Origin: Brachycybe producta
Taxonomy: Eukaryota; Arthropoda; Diplopoda; Playtdesmida; Andrognathidae
Assembly (NCBI GenBank): GCA_036925085.1
Contig: JAUPFP010000001.1
Span: 12,105,854 to 12,169,853, forward strand
DNA: 64,000 bases
Direction of reading: 5' to 3'
The position numbers and the translations under genes were made by a program. The notes beneath the pieces were generated by a model. It had not been told where the DNA came from and ran no database searches. It saw nothing but the letters and a program-made list of their open reading frames with translations. This document shows positions 1 to 11,265 of the stretch, piece by piece. Positions within the stretch are counted from its first letter, which is position 1, and every line of letters starts with the position of its first letter.

Positions 1-190
1 GATGTGGAAAACAGGTCATTATGCAAGAGGTTGCCAGGAAAAGGTAGTGATGAATTCAGGTTCGAATACTTCAGTTGTTACGTGTTAGAAATGTGGTAGA
101 CTAGGTCATTATGCTCGAGATTGTAAACAAAGGTACAATCAACAGAATAGGAGCAGACCAAATTTTAGACGAAATGTTCAGGAAAACTAG
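1..190 (+). pseudogene. Retroelement gag nucleocapsid remnant (zinc knuckles)
   Basis: In the frame starting at base 2 there are two CCHC-type knuckle motifs in tandem. The second reads C-x2-C-G-R-L-G-H-Y-A-R-D-C. The first has lost its leading cysteine region at the window edge (a Trp where the second Cys is expected), and a stop codon sits just before the second. A basic Gln/Asn/Arg-rich tail then ends in a stop at 190. Tandem CCHC knuckles with a basic tail are typical of retrotransposon gag nucleocapsid, which packages the element RNA. No protease or polymerase could be read downstream. This is a small decayed piece; family not assigned. Confidence 0.6.
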
Positions 191-846
191 AACGTCCTTC
201 ACGGAATAATACGCATCATCGAGGAAGTTCGTATAAAAACCGCCTAATCTTAAGCACTGTTGAAACAAGTACTTGTCCTATATTCTTAGCTCAGTCAGGA
301 AATAATTTTGTAGTTTTAATAAGTTTGTAGAATGTGTAAATGGGGGTAAGGGGGCTAGGGTGTCCTGTGCCAAAACGGGTTAAATTTGATTGTGAGGGTG
401 ACAGAAAAAAGGATGAGTAGGTCTGTTGTCATTGTTGATGACAGTACAGTGAGGCATGTAGATAGGTGGGCTGTGCCCAAAAAATACCAGAGAGAAAGTT
501 AGTGTGGCATCGATGCGTCAAGGGTTTACGCCCTGAGGGAGTAAATCTTTTTACACGTTCTCAACATATTACGGCCGTGGTGAGTTTTGGGCCGCACAAA
601 CCCAGAAACGGCCACGGTTGGCAGGAACTGGGCCCGGGTTGCCGACTCACTCTGCTGTATCCTAACCGACCAGAGACGGTCAGTGCTTTTCGACAGCAAA
701 AAAGAGAAAGTGGCTGTGGTTCAATTGTGATTTCTTTCAGCCAAGAAGTGCAGAACTTCTATCACCATTCAAATGTTATTCAAGTTGCTACATTCCACCA
801 AAACACTTAAATATGTCCAATATAAATAAGTAACACAAATGATCTC
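191..846. other. Unassigned sequence between gag remnant and receptor exon
   Basis: No exon of the ionotropic receptor was found here, although its C-terminal exon must lie further left or be hidden. A 114-codon plus-strand ORF at 466-810 has no domain I recognise and could be further retroelement decay. Confidence 0.3.
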
Positions 847-946
847 ACATAAAATGAATATGATACGAAATCAATAAAAACATACTTTCACAAATTATCA
901 AGATTTTCACTTTAATATTTATCAAGTATAAATTGAACATCCTTAC

Positions 947-1161
947 CAAAAATGTATCTGCCATTCCAGTTTGTCCTACACAACCCACATGATAATCTGT
1001 TCTTAGTATAACATCATGGAAATTCTGAACAACACGCTCCTCTGTTTGGTTTATCACAAATGACCGAAACACAGAAATGTAGTGAAAGAATATAATAGTG
1101 GTTGCAATCAGAAAACTTCCAAAAACCAATTTTGATGAAATTCCTCTTGTTTCTTTAATAA
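947..1161 (-). CDS. Ionotropic receptor, second membrane helix and S2 start
   Basis: 215 bp. Acceptor TTCTAAATTTCAG at 1162; donor TTG|GTAAGGATG below 947, phase 0. The first two bases complete a codon begun in the previous exon. The peptide runs TRGISSKLVFGSFLIATTII then FFHYISVFRSFVI. This matches the stretch after the pore in IRs, where S-x-R/K-L is followed by a helix ending in S-Y-T-A-x-L, here diverged to HYISVFRSFVI. The S2 half of the ligand-binding domain follows and runs toward the left edge of the window. Confidence 0.75.
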
Positions 1162-1888
1162 CTGAAATTTAGAAAAGCACACACTTTGAAATTTGTTCAA
1201 TAAATTTGTTTAAAAAACCTGATTTAGCACTTCATTAACTTTATGAACTTAATATTTAAAATTGCATTCCTTTAGCAGTATGTTACCAAGAAACAGAAGC
1301 AGCATTATTTTTTTCACAACACTTGCTCAAATGTGAGATCATTTCCTTTATTAAGACGCCTGTAATGTAACATTTCATGCAATGCACACTACAATTTTTG
1401 TCCCGCTGAAAACATCCTCCAAACTGTAGGACGTGACAATCACCCAACACGCAAACAAGGCAGTGATCTCAATATCTCACTTCTGGTGAGCTTCCTGTCT
1501 TGCTTCTGTGGTGAACGACGTCCAAACTAACACTGCGATTCCCTGTGTTCATTGCAAAAAGCCACAGGTGGCAGTTTGGACCGATTGTCAAACAAGCCGC
1601 TGTAATAGCACTCGTATCGCACTCACACGGCCATGCCAAATAAATAAACTTGTTACATTACAGGCTCCGTTCACCTTGTGTATGTGCGCATTTAGACTTC
1701 TATGACTGACAGACATATTTAAGACTGAAGTTTGCAAATTACTTCAAAACTTTTAAAGTGTTTGCCAAAAAAATATTCTCTAGTCTGGACTTCAATGTAC
1801 ATGTAGGCATACATACAGTCTACTTTTGTTTTAACATTTAGCAATAAAATTTTGTTCTTGGAAAATACTAAACAAAAGCAGACATTAC

Positions 1889-2219
1889 CTTCATCAAGAA
1901 AAAATCCAGATATTATCCAGTGCATAGTTGCAATATGTGACTCCGGTTTTACATAATTCACTTTATTTGAAGAGTCACTGTTGCAAACAGGCGACAGTCG
2001 AAGAACTATGGCTATTACTGCAAATACAAGTATCGTGCTACAGCCAATAACAATCCATAAATCATTATTAAATGCTTGGATATATGAGACTGGTGATGCT
2101 GTAGTTCTGTCTGGCTGTTTTATCCAGATTCCCATTTTGGCAATCAAAATTGCATGAGGAATGTGAAAAACTTCCCACCTTGACATTGCCATCATAAACG
2201 GACCCACACCAATGTTCAC
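1889..2219 (-). CDS. Ionotropic receptor, S1 end, first membrane helix and pore start
   Basis: 331 bp (334 if the acceptor is 3 bases earlier; acceptor ...TTATAACAGCAG). Donor GAAG|GTAATGTC below 1889, ending phase 1. The peptide starts VNIGVGPFMMAMSRWEVFHI, matching the D-I-G-x-G-P-F ... R motif after which iGluR/IR chains enter the membrane. The segment LWIVIGCSTILVFAVIAIVL is the first transmembrane helix, and HWIISGFFLDE is the pore-loop region. The canonical ligand-contacting Arg/Thr/Asp residues cannot all be placed because the preceding exon is missing. Confidence 0.8.
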
Positions 2220-2669
2220 CTGCTGTTATAAAAAAGTGTATACTCATTACATTATATTTATTATAATCCAACAGTACTTGCAATAAGTGAAATCCATGCC
2301 ACTTTTCAACACAACTTTCGAATATCTCATAGACTAACATTGAAGATTAAAGGATTCAAGAAATGGAAAGGGTGAAAAACAGGAAGCAAGAGTTAGAAGA
2401 GGAAAAGTGGCACATTTCAATAAGTTTTTTCATTATTTTTTAACTAAAACGTTTTCATTTTTTACCTTATTTTTTAAATAAACATTTTAACACTTTAAGA
2501 GCCTAGATCCACGTCCATCTTGTTGTTTTGAGCAGACGACAACGAGACAAATGAGTGTTCTTATATAGTGTTACTAAGACTGCAAGAAATCGCCTCACAA
2601 TCGCTCAATTAAAATACAGTAAAGTGCAAAATGCAATAAAAAGTATTGTTCTTCATGTGCTCGATTTAT

Positions 2670-3060
2670 ATAAATTTTGAAAAGGTCTTTCTATTTTTAA
2701 ATAACGTTCAAAGTCGTTCGTTTTTTTAACCCCATGTTAAATCACATTGGCCCCAAAACCGTCCCACAAACATTTGAAAAACTCTCGTTAAAAACGATTT
2801 AGAACAATAACAAAATAATTAGCACATACATTAATGTATTGGCTTCACGATGTTTCCTTTTTATAATTTTTGAAAAGGTCCTTCTATTTTTTAATAACGT
2901 TTAAAATCGTACGTTTTTAAACTTCATGTTAAGTCCCATAGGAGCAAAAAACCGTCACCCAAACATTTGAAGACCTCCCATTAATAACGACTTAGAATAA
3001 TCACACAAAAATTAGCACGTGCATTAATTTATTGGCTTCACCATGTTTTCCTTTTTATAA
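2670..3060. repeat. Two-copy tandem repeat, period about 191 bp
   Basis: The stretch starting near 2670 (TTTTGAAAAGGTC...) recurs from about 2862 with scattered substitutions. Both copies share the order: AAAAGGTC/TTTCTATTTTT, AACGTT, CATGTTAA, a C-rich block, CATTTGAA, ATTAGCAC, TTAATnTATTGGCTTCAC. Intronic and non-coding; it may be an old satellite or the inside of a larger repeat. Confidence 0.6.
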
Positions 3061-3722
3061 GATTAGCACGTGAACTTATTTTTCTATTAATTATTATGTG
3101 ACTTCGAACCGGGAGAAAAAACGTTAAAAAACCGTTTTTCAATCAACAACGATCGCAGCGCCTACATTCGGAGAAATTTTGAACTAAACGATGTATCTAG
3201 CCTTTTAAAGTTTTTAACTTTTGTTTTTTTTTAATAACATTTTCCGTTTAAAAATTGTTTTATTTTTTAGTTGCCAATAAACACTTAAGTTTTGTAATAT
3301 CATTTTCTCTTCAGTAATAAAAAATTAAATCCTTAATCTTGTTTTTTTTTAAAGCATTTTTCTCCATTATCTCCAAACTACAATGCTGATGACTTGAAAA
3401 CGTATTCACCGATATGCACTGGAGCTGCTGCACCAAATCCAGATCTTGCGAGTTGGAAGACAAGTGGTTAAGCTACTATAATTTTACATAATGAAGGTGA
3501 TCATTGATAAACTTTGTCCAACAAGAAGGTTAATTCTTGGTTAAAATTTTAAAGTTTTTAAAGTTGTTGCAATGGATTCAAATGCTTGAATATCCTTATT
3601 TCGAGCCTGTTCATCAAGTTTATATTTTTTTGTGAAGAGTTCGAATTCATACATTCACATGATTGTTTGGCCACATGATACACATCAATGGCAATTTTAG
3701 TAGAAACCTGCATGTTAAACAA

Positions 3723-3852
3723 CACCCCCGTGGGGGTAGTTGGTCCCCCCGTGGGGGTAGTTGGTCCCCCCGTGGGGGTAGTTGGTCCCCCCGTGGGGGT
3801 AGTTGGTCCCCCCGTGGGGGTAGTTGGTCCCCCCGTGGGGGTAGTTGGTCCC
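3723..3852 (+). repeat. 21-bp tandem array upstream of RTE ORF
   Basis: About six near-identical 21-bp units, each a G/C palindrome (CCCCCC-GT-GGGGG) followed by TAGTTGGT. The unit length is a multiple of three and lacks stops in several frames, so both strands show spurious heptad-repeat ORFs. The array ends about 125 bp before the first ATG of the RTE ORF. It is plausibly the repeated 5' UTR or promoter monomers of that LINE. Confidence 0.75.
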
Positions 3853-3975
3853 CTATCGGGTGCCTCCCCAGGTGGCGGATAGGAGAATGCCCGCCAGATA
3901 TGGAGGGTACTGAGGGCATAAAATACTCAGGGCAGACCAAAACCAAACCACGCCATTGCCGGTCCCCCAGCCCGG

Positions 3976-6900
3976 GTGCAAAAGTGGAGGGTCGACGTCA
4001 GGTTGGCAGCCGGTTGTAAAGATTTGCCAAAACATATGATGTTGGTTCGAAATAGTTTTCCGAATATGGCTAGGGCGTCCCCCGCCATAAGCGACGCGCA
4101 GCTGCAACGCCCGGTGGCTGTGACAAATTGGCAAGGGCTACCCCACAGTGGACTGGTGGGGCTAAAGAAGCGAGTCCAGCATCAACAACAAGGAGGTCTT
4201 GGAAGTAGTGGTAGAAGTGGAGGTACTAAACTTAGGTTTGGCACCTGGAATATAGGGAGTTTGACAGGGAAGACTAGGGAGTTATCTAGTGTTCTAAAGG
4301 CTAGGAGGGTAAATGTTGCATGTCTGCAGGAGACAAGATGGAAAGGGGATAAATCCAGGGACATTGGGGATGGGTATAAATTAATTTATGCAAGTAGTGA
4401 GGAGGGTAGAAATGGAGTGGGAATTGTCCTAGATCAGGAACTCAGACATAGTGTGGTTGAGGTTAGGCGGATAAATAGTAGGCTGTTAGTAGTAAAGGTA
4501 GTTTGGGGTGGCATTGTTATAAATGTAGTTAGTGCATATGGCCCCCAGGTTGGATTAGATACAGCCAGGAAGCTAGAATTCTGGGAACAGTTTGATGACC
4601 TAATGTTGGGCCTGAGTAGGAAGGAACGGGTCATAATTGGTGGGGACTTTAACGGACATGTAGGTAGAGGTAGGGAAGGGTATGAAGAGGTACATGGTGG
4701 GTGGGGCTATGGAGAGCGAAATAAAGCAGGGGAGAGTATCCTGGAGGCAGCAGTGGCACATAAGTTAATTTTAGCAAACACACTATTCCAGAAGCGAGAG
4801 GAACATTTGATTACTTTTAACAGCAGGGCAGGAGAATCCCAGATTGATCTCTTCATGATTCGGAGTGAGGATAGAAACGAGTGCAAGGATTGTAAAGTGA
4901 TACCGAGTGAAAACTTAGCGGGACAACATAGGCTAGTAGTGTTAGACCTAAAACCTAGGGGTGCAAAACAGGTGGTCAGACATAGAGGAGAGACAGCAAT
5001 TAGGTGGTGGGCATTACCAGACAAGGTGGAAGAGTTTAAGAAAATGGCAGGTAAGATAGCATGGGATTTAGATGGCACTGCAGGAGAGCTGTGGACAAGG
5101 GTAGCACAACAGATCCGTGATTGTGGAAACGAGGTACTAGGGACAGTACGAGTAGGGGGGTCTCGATTAGACAGAGAAACTTGGTGGTGGGATGAGGAGG
5201 TACAGATGGCAGTTAAAAAGAAGAAAGATGCTTTCAAGACTTGGTGGCACGATGGAAGCAGGGAGGCCCAGATAGAATACAAGCATGCCAAGATAGAGGC
5301 CAAACAGCAGGTAGCCATAGCAAAGCATAAGAAATATGCGGACATGTATGCCAAGTTAGGTACCAGAGCAGGAGAAATGGCAGTATATAGAATAGCTAGG
5401 GCTCGGGAGAATAAAGGCAGAGATATTGAAAAGGTGGTGAGTGTTAAGGATAATGGGGGCAAAGTATTGTGGGGTAGGGAGCCAGTACGGAACAGGTGGG
5501 GGGAATATTTTAGTAAGCTTATGAATGAGGGGGTAGAGCAGGAGCCTTTCACTGGAAGAAATAATGATAGAGAAGAAGTGGAGCAGGTTAGGGCTGAGGA
5601 AATTGTTCAGGCATTGCAAAAAATGAAGCTAGGGAAGGCTTTAGGGCCAGATGGGATACCAGTAGAGGTGTGGAAGGTCTTGGGGAATGTTGCCATTTCC
5701 TGGCTCACAAAGTTATTCAATAGATTGGCTATGGGGGATAGAATGCCAGGTGCATGGCGGGACAGCTGGTTAGTGCCTATTTTCAAAGGGAAGGGTGATG
5801 TTCAGGAATGTGGGAACTATAGAGGTATTAAATTGATGAGTCATACGATGAAGCTTTGGGAGAGAGTAATTGAAGCTCGACTACGGGGTAAAACTGCAAT
5901 TGGGGGAAGTCAGTTTGGGTTTATGCCAGGAAAATCCACAATGCACCCCATTTTTGCCGTAAGGCAAGTTATTGAGAAGTTTCGGGCTGCCAAGAAAGAG
6001 TTACACATGGTATTTATAGATCTAGAGAAAGCCTATGACAGAGTACCACGGACGTTATTGTGGGAGGTCTTACAGAAGAAGGGGGTGGGTGAGAGTTATA
6101 TAGATATGGTGAGGGACATGTATAGGGATGCACGTACAAGCGTTAAGACAGCCTGGGGATTCTCTGACAGTTTTCGTGTTAGGATTGGTGTGCACCAGGG
6201 CTCAGCACTTAGTCCATATCTATTTATTTTGGTCCTGGATGAGTTACTGGCAGGGGTGAGGCAGGAGGTCCCCTGGTGTATGCTGTTTGCAGATGACATA
6301 GTCTTAGTTGGGGAATCCAAATTGGAACTCGAGATAAGGTTAGAGGAGACTAGGAATGCCTTGGAATCAAAGGGGTTGAAAATAAGTAGGGCAAAAACAG
6401 AGTACATGAAATTTCATTGGGATGGGAAAGAACAGTTGAATGAGGGGATTAGACTTGGGGACAGTTTAATGCAGCACGTGCATGACTTCAAATATTTAGG
6501 ATCTGTGCTGCAAGATGATGGGAGCTTAGACTTAGACATCACAAACCGGATAAAAGCAGGTTGGCATAGGTGGAGGCAGGCTAGTGGGGTTTTATGTGAC
6601 AGGAAGTTACCTATAAAATTGAAGGGAAAGTTTTATAGAACAGTAGTCAGACCAGCTATGTTGTATGGGTCAGAATGTTGGGCAATCAAGAAGGTGCATG
6701 AGGATAGAATGCAGGTAGCTGAGATGAGAATGCTAAGGTTTATGAGTGGGGTGACCAGAAGGGATAGGATCAGAAATGATTTTATTAGGGGTAGTGTAGG
6801 GGTAACAAATATAGTAGAAAAGATGCAGGAAAATAGGCTGCGGTGGTTTGGGCATGTCCTCAGGAGTGGAGAAGATGGGCTGCTGAGACAGGCAATGAAC

Positions 6901-7077
6901 TTATACCTGGGAATAAAACGGGGTAGAGGAAGACCCAAGCAAACCTGGGATGTGGTAGTAAAACGGGATATGGTGGCATGTGGGGTCACTGGGGGCTTGG
7001 TGCAAAATCGGAACGAGTGGAGAGTTAGAACCAGCAAGGCCGACCCTGCTGCTTGCGGGATAAGGTACAGGAAATGA
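3976..7077 (+). CDS. RTE-clade LINE polyprotein (endonuclease + reverse transcriptase), uninterrupted
   Basis: 1033 codons without a stop. Residues 86-330 are an apurinic-like endonuclease: it starts LRFGTWNIGS, the catalytic Glu sits in CLQETRWKG near 119, and IIGGDFNGHVG, SQIDLF and GQHRLVV-type motifs follow. The RT is central: NYRGIKLMSHTMKLWERVI, VFIDLEKAYDRVP, HQGSALSP, and the catalytic MLFADDIVLV with FADD near 771-774. The C terminus has YGSECWAI and NRLRWFGHVLR, typical of RTE/BovB-like elements. The start could be 3976 or the Met pair at 4036. The protein nicks target DNA and copies its RNA there. The 3' end is a short GATGATGATGAATGAATAAAAA tail, as in RTE elements. It lies in a receptor intron in antisense orientation. 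An intact ORF suggests recent activity. Confidence 0.92.
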   Translation: MQKWRVDVRLAAGCKDLPKHMMLVRNSFPNMARASPAISDAQLQRPVAVTNWQGLPHSGLVGLKKRVQHQQQGGLGSSGRSGGTKLRFGTWNIGSLTGKTRELSSVLKARRVNVACLQETRWKGDKSRDIGDGYKLIYASSEEGRNGVGIVLDQELRHSVVEVRRINSRLLVVKVVWGGIVINVVSAYGPQVGLDTARKLEFWEQFDDLMLGLSRKERVIIGGDFNGHVGRGREGYEEVHGGWGYGERNKAGESILEAAVAHKLILANTLFQKREEHLITFNSRAGESQIDLFMIRSEDRNECKDCKVIPSENLAGQHRLVVLDLKPRGAKQVVRHRGETAIRWWALPDKVEEFKKMAGKIAWDLDGTAGELWTRVAQQIRDCGNEVLGTVRVGGSRLDRETWWWDEEVQMAVKKKKDAFKTWWHDGSREAQIEYKHAKIEAKQQVAIAKHKKYADMYAKLGTRAGEMAVYRIARARENKGRDIEKVVSVKDNGGKVLWGREPVRNRWGEYFSKLMNEGVEQEPFTGRNNDREEVEQVRAEEIVQALQKMKLGKALGPDGIPVEVWKVLGNVAISWLTKLFNRLAMGDRMPGAWRDSWLVPIFKGKGDVQECGNYRGIKLMSHTMKLWERVIEARLRGKTAIGGSQFGFMPGKSTMHPIFAVRQVIEKFRAAKKELHMVFIDLEKAYDRVPRTLLWEVLQKKGVGESYIDMVRDMYRDARTSVKTAWGFSDSFRVRIGVHQGSALSPYLFILVLDELLAGVRQEVPWCMLFADDIVLVGESKLELEIRLEETRNALESKGLKISRAKTEYMKFHWDGKEQLNEGIRLGDSLMQHVHDFKYLGSVLQDDGSLDLDITNRIKAGWHRWRQASGVLCDRKLPIKLKGKFYRTVVRPAMLYGSECWAIKKVHEDRMQVAEMRMLRFMSGVTRRDRIRNDFIRGSVGVTNIVEKMQENRLRWFGHVLRSGEDGLLRQAMNLYLGIKRGRGRPKQTWDVVVKRDMVACGVTGGLVQNRNEWRVRTSKADPAACGIRYRK

Positions 7078-8039
7078 TGATGATGAATGAATAAAAACTA
7101 CTAGCTCATTAGAAAGTATAAAAAGTGGTTGGCTTCATACTGCCTGCTATAGTTGAAGTGGTGTAGAAATGCCTTTATGCTAATCTATAGAACAAAGAAT
7201 AAAACAAACTACCAGCTTATAAAGTAGTTGGCCTTTCTACTATGGTGTAGAAATGACTCAATGCTAGACTATGAGACATTCACATGTGTTGAAATTAGAA
7301 GCTCTATACTAGTCTCTGGAGAAAAGTGGCCTAAAATGAGTTTTTCTATACTACTGATGTAGAACTTACTCTATCCTTTATCATTTTAAGTAAGCCAGTA
7401 GTGTTCCTACTACCAAGAATATTCATTTCAGCATTTATTATTTTCATCCTAAAAAAATACAATTTTAAAGGTAATTTATTCACATAGTTTCATTGCTTTA
7501 AGATGCGAAAGTATGTTAACAGTCAAGACGAGCTACAATTCATGCAGCAGACATTGAAAATGAAATGGTTCAAACATTTAAATAGAAAATCAATATTTTG
7601 TTAAGAAATCACAGGGTTTTTGCACTGCTAAAAACCCACATTTTGCCTCTTATGAGCACATAGTAGGGCAAAATGGTGCATTTATAGACCTTTCAAAAGT
7701 TCATACATTTTTGTTAAAGTATTGTTTCCATTTATACTTATGAGTCTGTAAACAATTTTACAAAAAATAAACATGAGCACAAGAACATGTAATGAATGAT
7801 TTTTGTTTCCATAATGTGTCCACAGCATTATATTAGCTTTTGCACTGTCTGTAAATAGTGTTTATTGTTAAGGTCACCGTCTACTCACGAGTCTAAATGA
7901 AAACTATTTGAAACAGTTATAATTTTACAATATGCGTGGTTTTTGAACACTTGTGGTGGGACCACTTAAGACTACTATGGCGGGCCATAAATGTGAAAAT
8001 AGTCGAGTTATGAATACACATAATTTAATTATTGATATC
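7078..8039. other. AT-rich intron, no gene seen
   Basis: Follows the RTE tail. It contains loosely repeated phrases around TAGAAA/TACTAG... and GTGTAGAAATG (7165, 7250). I found no exon of the receptor here, although the missing S1 exon could lie in it. Confidence 0.3.
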
Positions 8040-8616
8040 AGGGGCATATTGCATAAAAGTACTAGTTAGAATTAGTTCACAGGTGCTTTTTCTTACAAAT
8101 TTTTAAAAACTTGGGTTACAGTTGTTGCTTAAAGAAAAATTACAAATTTGTAATTACCTGTGAATTATACAATTATACAGGCTAATTATTACAATTCTAC
8201 CGACGTTTCAGTTGACATTTTACGACACCTGTGAAATTGATGTTACTATTTTAAACATACATTTAAGGTATGTACATTTTTTTACAAGTCTGTGTTTTAA
8301 TGTATTTGCATTGTGAGTATATGGAGTGGTTCTTCAGAGGAAGATGATGGCCCACAGCCACAAAGAGAAATAAACATTGTTCAGTGCTGACCAAGAACAT
8401 TTAGAGCCAGGAGACAAGCTCTAAATGCAGTTTGTTCCATCTATTGGCCACATTCAACTGTTGCACGAAATGCAACAGTGGATATCAGTGGGTACTACAT
8501 AAATATTGATGTTACACTGGACTTGTAAAATTACTCAAAATTTGTAAAATTGTAAAACTATTTTACATTTGGAAAATACCTAACCTATAACATCTACTTT
8601 TATGCAATAGGGTCCT
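8040..8616. mobile_element. MITE-like element with TIRs
   Basis: The left end (8040-8062) and the reverse complement of the right end (8594-8616) share TATTGCATAAAAGTA exactly, preceded by AGGGGCA on the left and AGGACCC on the right. The inside shows no intact transposase. GGG-starting ends with TTGCATAAAA occur in Harbinger-like families, but I could not find a clean target duplication. It ends 267 bp before a receptor exon boundary. Confidence 0.5.
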
Positions 8617-8882
8617 GGAATTAAATTACAGACATCCATAATTTAATGATGAATAATCATAATTAAATAGTAGACATTCAGAATTGAATTGTGGATATGT
8701 TTTAACCAACCTTTTCTGTTTTTATTGCAGTATATTTTATTTATAAAGTCCTCTGAAAATTATACTAGGACAATATAATCAGTTTTTCCAAATATTTTGA
8801 AATTGCAATATATTCAATTTTTATGTTTTCGCATATTTGGAACTTTCTTGATGTTTTCGATTTTATTCATAGTTTGACATAC

Positions 8883-8983
8883 CTGAAATTCAGAAGTTTT
8901 TCAATGATGTCAAAAATGTCCTTCAGAAATCCACTTGCTACTTTATTACCATTAAAATCTTCAACCAAGATATATGGATCATA
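8883..8983 (-). CDS. Ionotropic receptor, S1 ligand-binding exon
   Basis: 101 bp: 33 codons plus 2 bases. Acceptor TTTGTCATTCCACAG at 8984; donor TTCAG|GTATGTCAAAC below 8883. The peptide begins YDPYILVED, continues GFLKDIFDIIEKLLNF, and directly follows GAIQ of the previous exon. This is the usual S1 pattern (Y-P/D-P-Y/F, then G-x2-x-D-I/L ... L-N-F) of IRs and iGluRs. It ends in phase 2, but the next recognisable exon starts in phase 0. An unseen exon of length 3n+1 must therefore lie between 2223 and 8880, or the gene is broken there. Confidence 0.75.
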
Positions 8984-10434
8984 CTGTGGAATGACAAAAT
9001 TATTTTTTGTAGCAAAACTGAACACCAGCCAATAAAATTAGGATGAAATGATCATTATTAACATTTACTTGCAATTCCCATATGAAACGTTTTAGTATTA
9101 CTTTATGTTGCATTATTTTCATCTTACGCTTGGCTAAATGCTTTTTAATGTTCCAAAAGTATTGTGTGACACAATTTGTGTCATCTTCACACTAACCTTG
9201 CCTTCACAGAAGACACTGTGTCGCCACAAAAAGTGTTCGTTTCTAGCAGACCAATGATTGCTATGGAATTGATTGTTCACTCAAGTCACCGTGGCCATAG
9301 TATTCTAGTACAGCCATGAATGGCAAACACCCTGTTTAATAATGGTTATCAAGGGTAATTCATTGTTTTCAAAAGTGCTCTGTGTAATGCATGCCACGAT
9401 TACCTATGCGAGGGGACAGAAAGTGGTGACACAGTGTCTTGTGTGAAGCAGCTCTAATTCAAGAAGTCACTATTGTACACAATATTACATTTTCCTCCCT
9501 CTCACCCCACCTTTTTTAATGTGTATAAACAAGATGTGAGGTGTCTATATGCTCCAAATTTTGTTTATCTAAAAATGCAAACATACCCTTCCCGGCATAT
9601 AACATAAGGTGTTAGAAAGTGAAGAAATAATATTAATCAACAATTAGTTTCTTTTGTAGGAATATATTTCTTTAGAAAGTTTTTTTTTAGGAAGAGTGGA
9701 ACAATGAAGTCCGACGTGGCGGAATAAAGTGTGGATGAAAGGAAAAGAGAAGAGAGACACACACGTCTCTCGAAAACATGAAAAAGATATAGAGAAAGTT
9801 GTTTATTTACCAAATAATTGCTTAAAAGTTTGATACAAAAACGCGCCTTTGGAAATTGAAAAAAGAGTGAAGGACAAAGGTGATGATGATGAAAAACATA
9901 ACAGAACACAAAACAAAGGACAGAAACACGCGTGTCCAAAATAATGTTGCCAAAGTGTTTGCCATGTGCTTAGTGGATGTCGATGCAGCAGTTTTTTTTA
10001 ACACGTCTCTATGGACAAAGGACAAAGAACCGTGCAGTCGACCAGTGATGTGTGTGATCACTGAGTCTCTTTCAACACGCGGTTCAACAGAATTGGCGCC
10101 ACGCAGTCGACCATTGACGTGATCTTCGAGTCTCTTTCAACACGTGGCTCCTACATAAAAAGGACGGACGAAGGATCGTGAGGCACAATCACGAAACTTA
10201 AGACGATGGACATCTTCTGTGTACTCGTCGGAGAAGCCAAAATGAAGGCATATCCCGCACCTCCACCAAATGTGAGCATTGGATGACCACTTGACCAAAT
10301 CGAGCAACTGATTAATTATCAGAAGGGTGGTGACATCCACTTCTGGCCGCCATTGTTGTTCATCTTCCTTTGTTAGGAAGATCTGTTGCTCCTTAGGGAT
10401 CTCTATATCCTCTTGCCTTATGGTGTCTCCGGCC

Positions 10435-10814
10435 TGTCCAAAGAAGTATTAGTTTCGATACAAAAGACAATGTAGTTTCATATTGCAAACACTTTATCCA
10501 TTTTTGCACAGAAACATAAACGTTACAAGAATGAATTCTATTAATTAAAGGTGTGTCCATGGGCCCATGATATGATACGGATATTAGAATCGGCATAGTA
10601 CAAAAGTTGAGCGAGAGTGGACGCAGAACAAAGAGTAGCGTGGTCTTTTTATACCTTGGACCTGTGTACACCTACGAGGTGTAACCAGGTCCAAGTGACC
10701 ACGAGTACCAATCCGTCACTTGAGTATTAATAAAAAAGGGAGAGAGGGACAAGTATGAGTTGTTTACCCCCCAGGCTATGGTTTTGGCGGGATCATGAGT
10801 TACTGGGTGTTACA
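10435..10814 (-). mobile_element. LTR, family A, minus orientation
   Basis: 380 bp beginning TGTAACACCC (read from 10814 down) and ending TTGGACA. It is homologous, in opposite orientation, to 32520-32898. Shared blocks include the CCCGCCAAAACCATAGCCTG region, the ACCTGGTTACACCTCGTAGG block, a TATAAAAAGG-like box and AAAGTGTTTG. The sequence after it (10434 down to about 10120) begins GGCCGGAGACACCATAAGGC, also shared, and is the start of the internal region. No polymerase follows, so this is a truncated insertion in a receptor intron. Confidence 0.75.
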
Positions 10815-11021
10815 GGGGTGTAACATTACTATTTCAATACCTAATATCCACACTGCTCCTTTAGTTCATTTAATTATTTAATAATAGGATTAATAACATA
10901 AACTATAAATAAAAAGGTGTTCGTAGCAAGTGTTATCCATAAAATTGTTAAAATGTTTAGGAAGTCAAACATTTCCCAACTGAAGTGAAATTAGTTCAAA
11001 TAAATGCTTATTTCACTGTAC

Positions 11022-11210
11022 CTGAATTGCTCCAATGTTGATAAGCCTCCCTTGCAGCATATCCTTTGGTAAAAAGTGGCATATATTTGTGTAAATGAAT
11101 CCATTCAATGTATTCCACGTTACCAAACGAATTTTTACGATTTCCTTTTGATTCCAAAAAATGTCATAGATGTTGATGTGTGGAATACTATAATCTATAC
11201 CACTGTTATC
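11022..11210 (-). CDS. Ionotropic receptor, exon leading into S1 lobe
   Basis: 189 bp (63 codons), phase 0 at both ends. Acceptor TTTTTTATCCAG at 11211; donor CAG|GTACAGTGAAAT below 11022. It contains IRLVTWNTLNGF, then FLPKDMLQGRLINIGAIQ. The pattern W-x-G-F ... F-P-x2-x-L-x-G-R-x-I/L is what precedes the ligand-binding S1 segment in arthropod ionotropic receptors. This exon anchors the family call. A Harbinger-like MITE starts 55 bp upstream of the acceptor. Confidence 0.75.
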
Positions 11211-11265
11211 CTGGATAAAAAAACGGACATTACTAGTACAATACAGGTTTAGAATTGTAATCTTA

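Noticed and set aside
3360..3660. Host exon suggested by short open stretches on both strands
   Set aside because: No splice-phase fit with the receptor and no recognisable domain.
3688..3882. Open frames of heptad repeats (GVVGPPV, RGGSWSP) on both strands
   Set aside because: They are translations of a 21-bp tandem whose length is a multiple of three; no start context or homology supports a protein.
4707..5552. 281-codon minus-strand ORF inside the RTE element
   Set aside because: Antisense shadow of the real endonuclease-RT frame with low-complexity Ser/Leu content.
8823..9035. 70-codon plus-strand ORF
   Set aside because: The opposite strand here is a receptor exon with splice sites and S1 motif, so the plus frame is a shadow.
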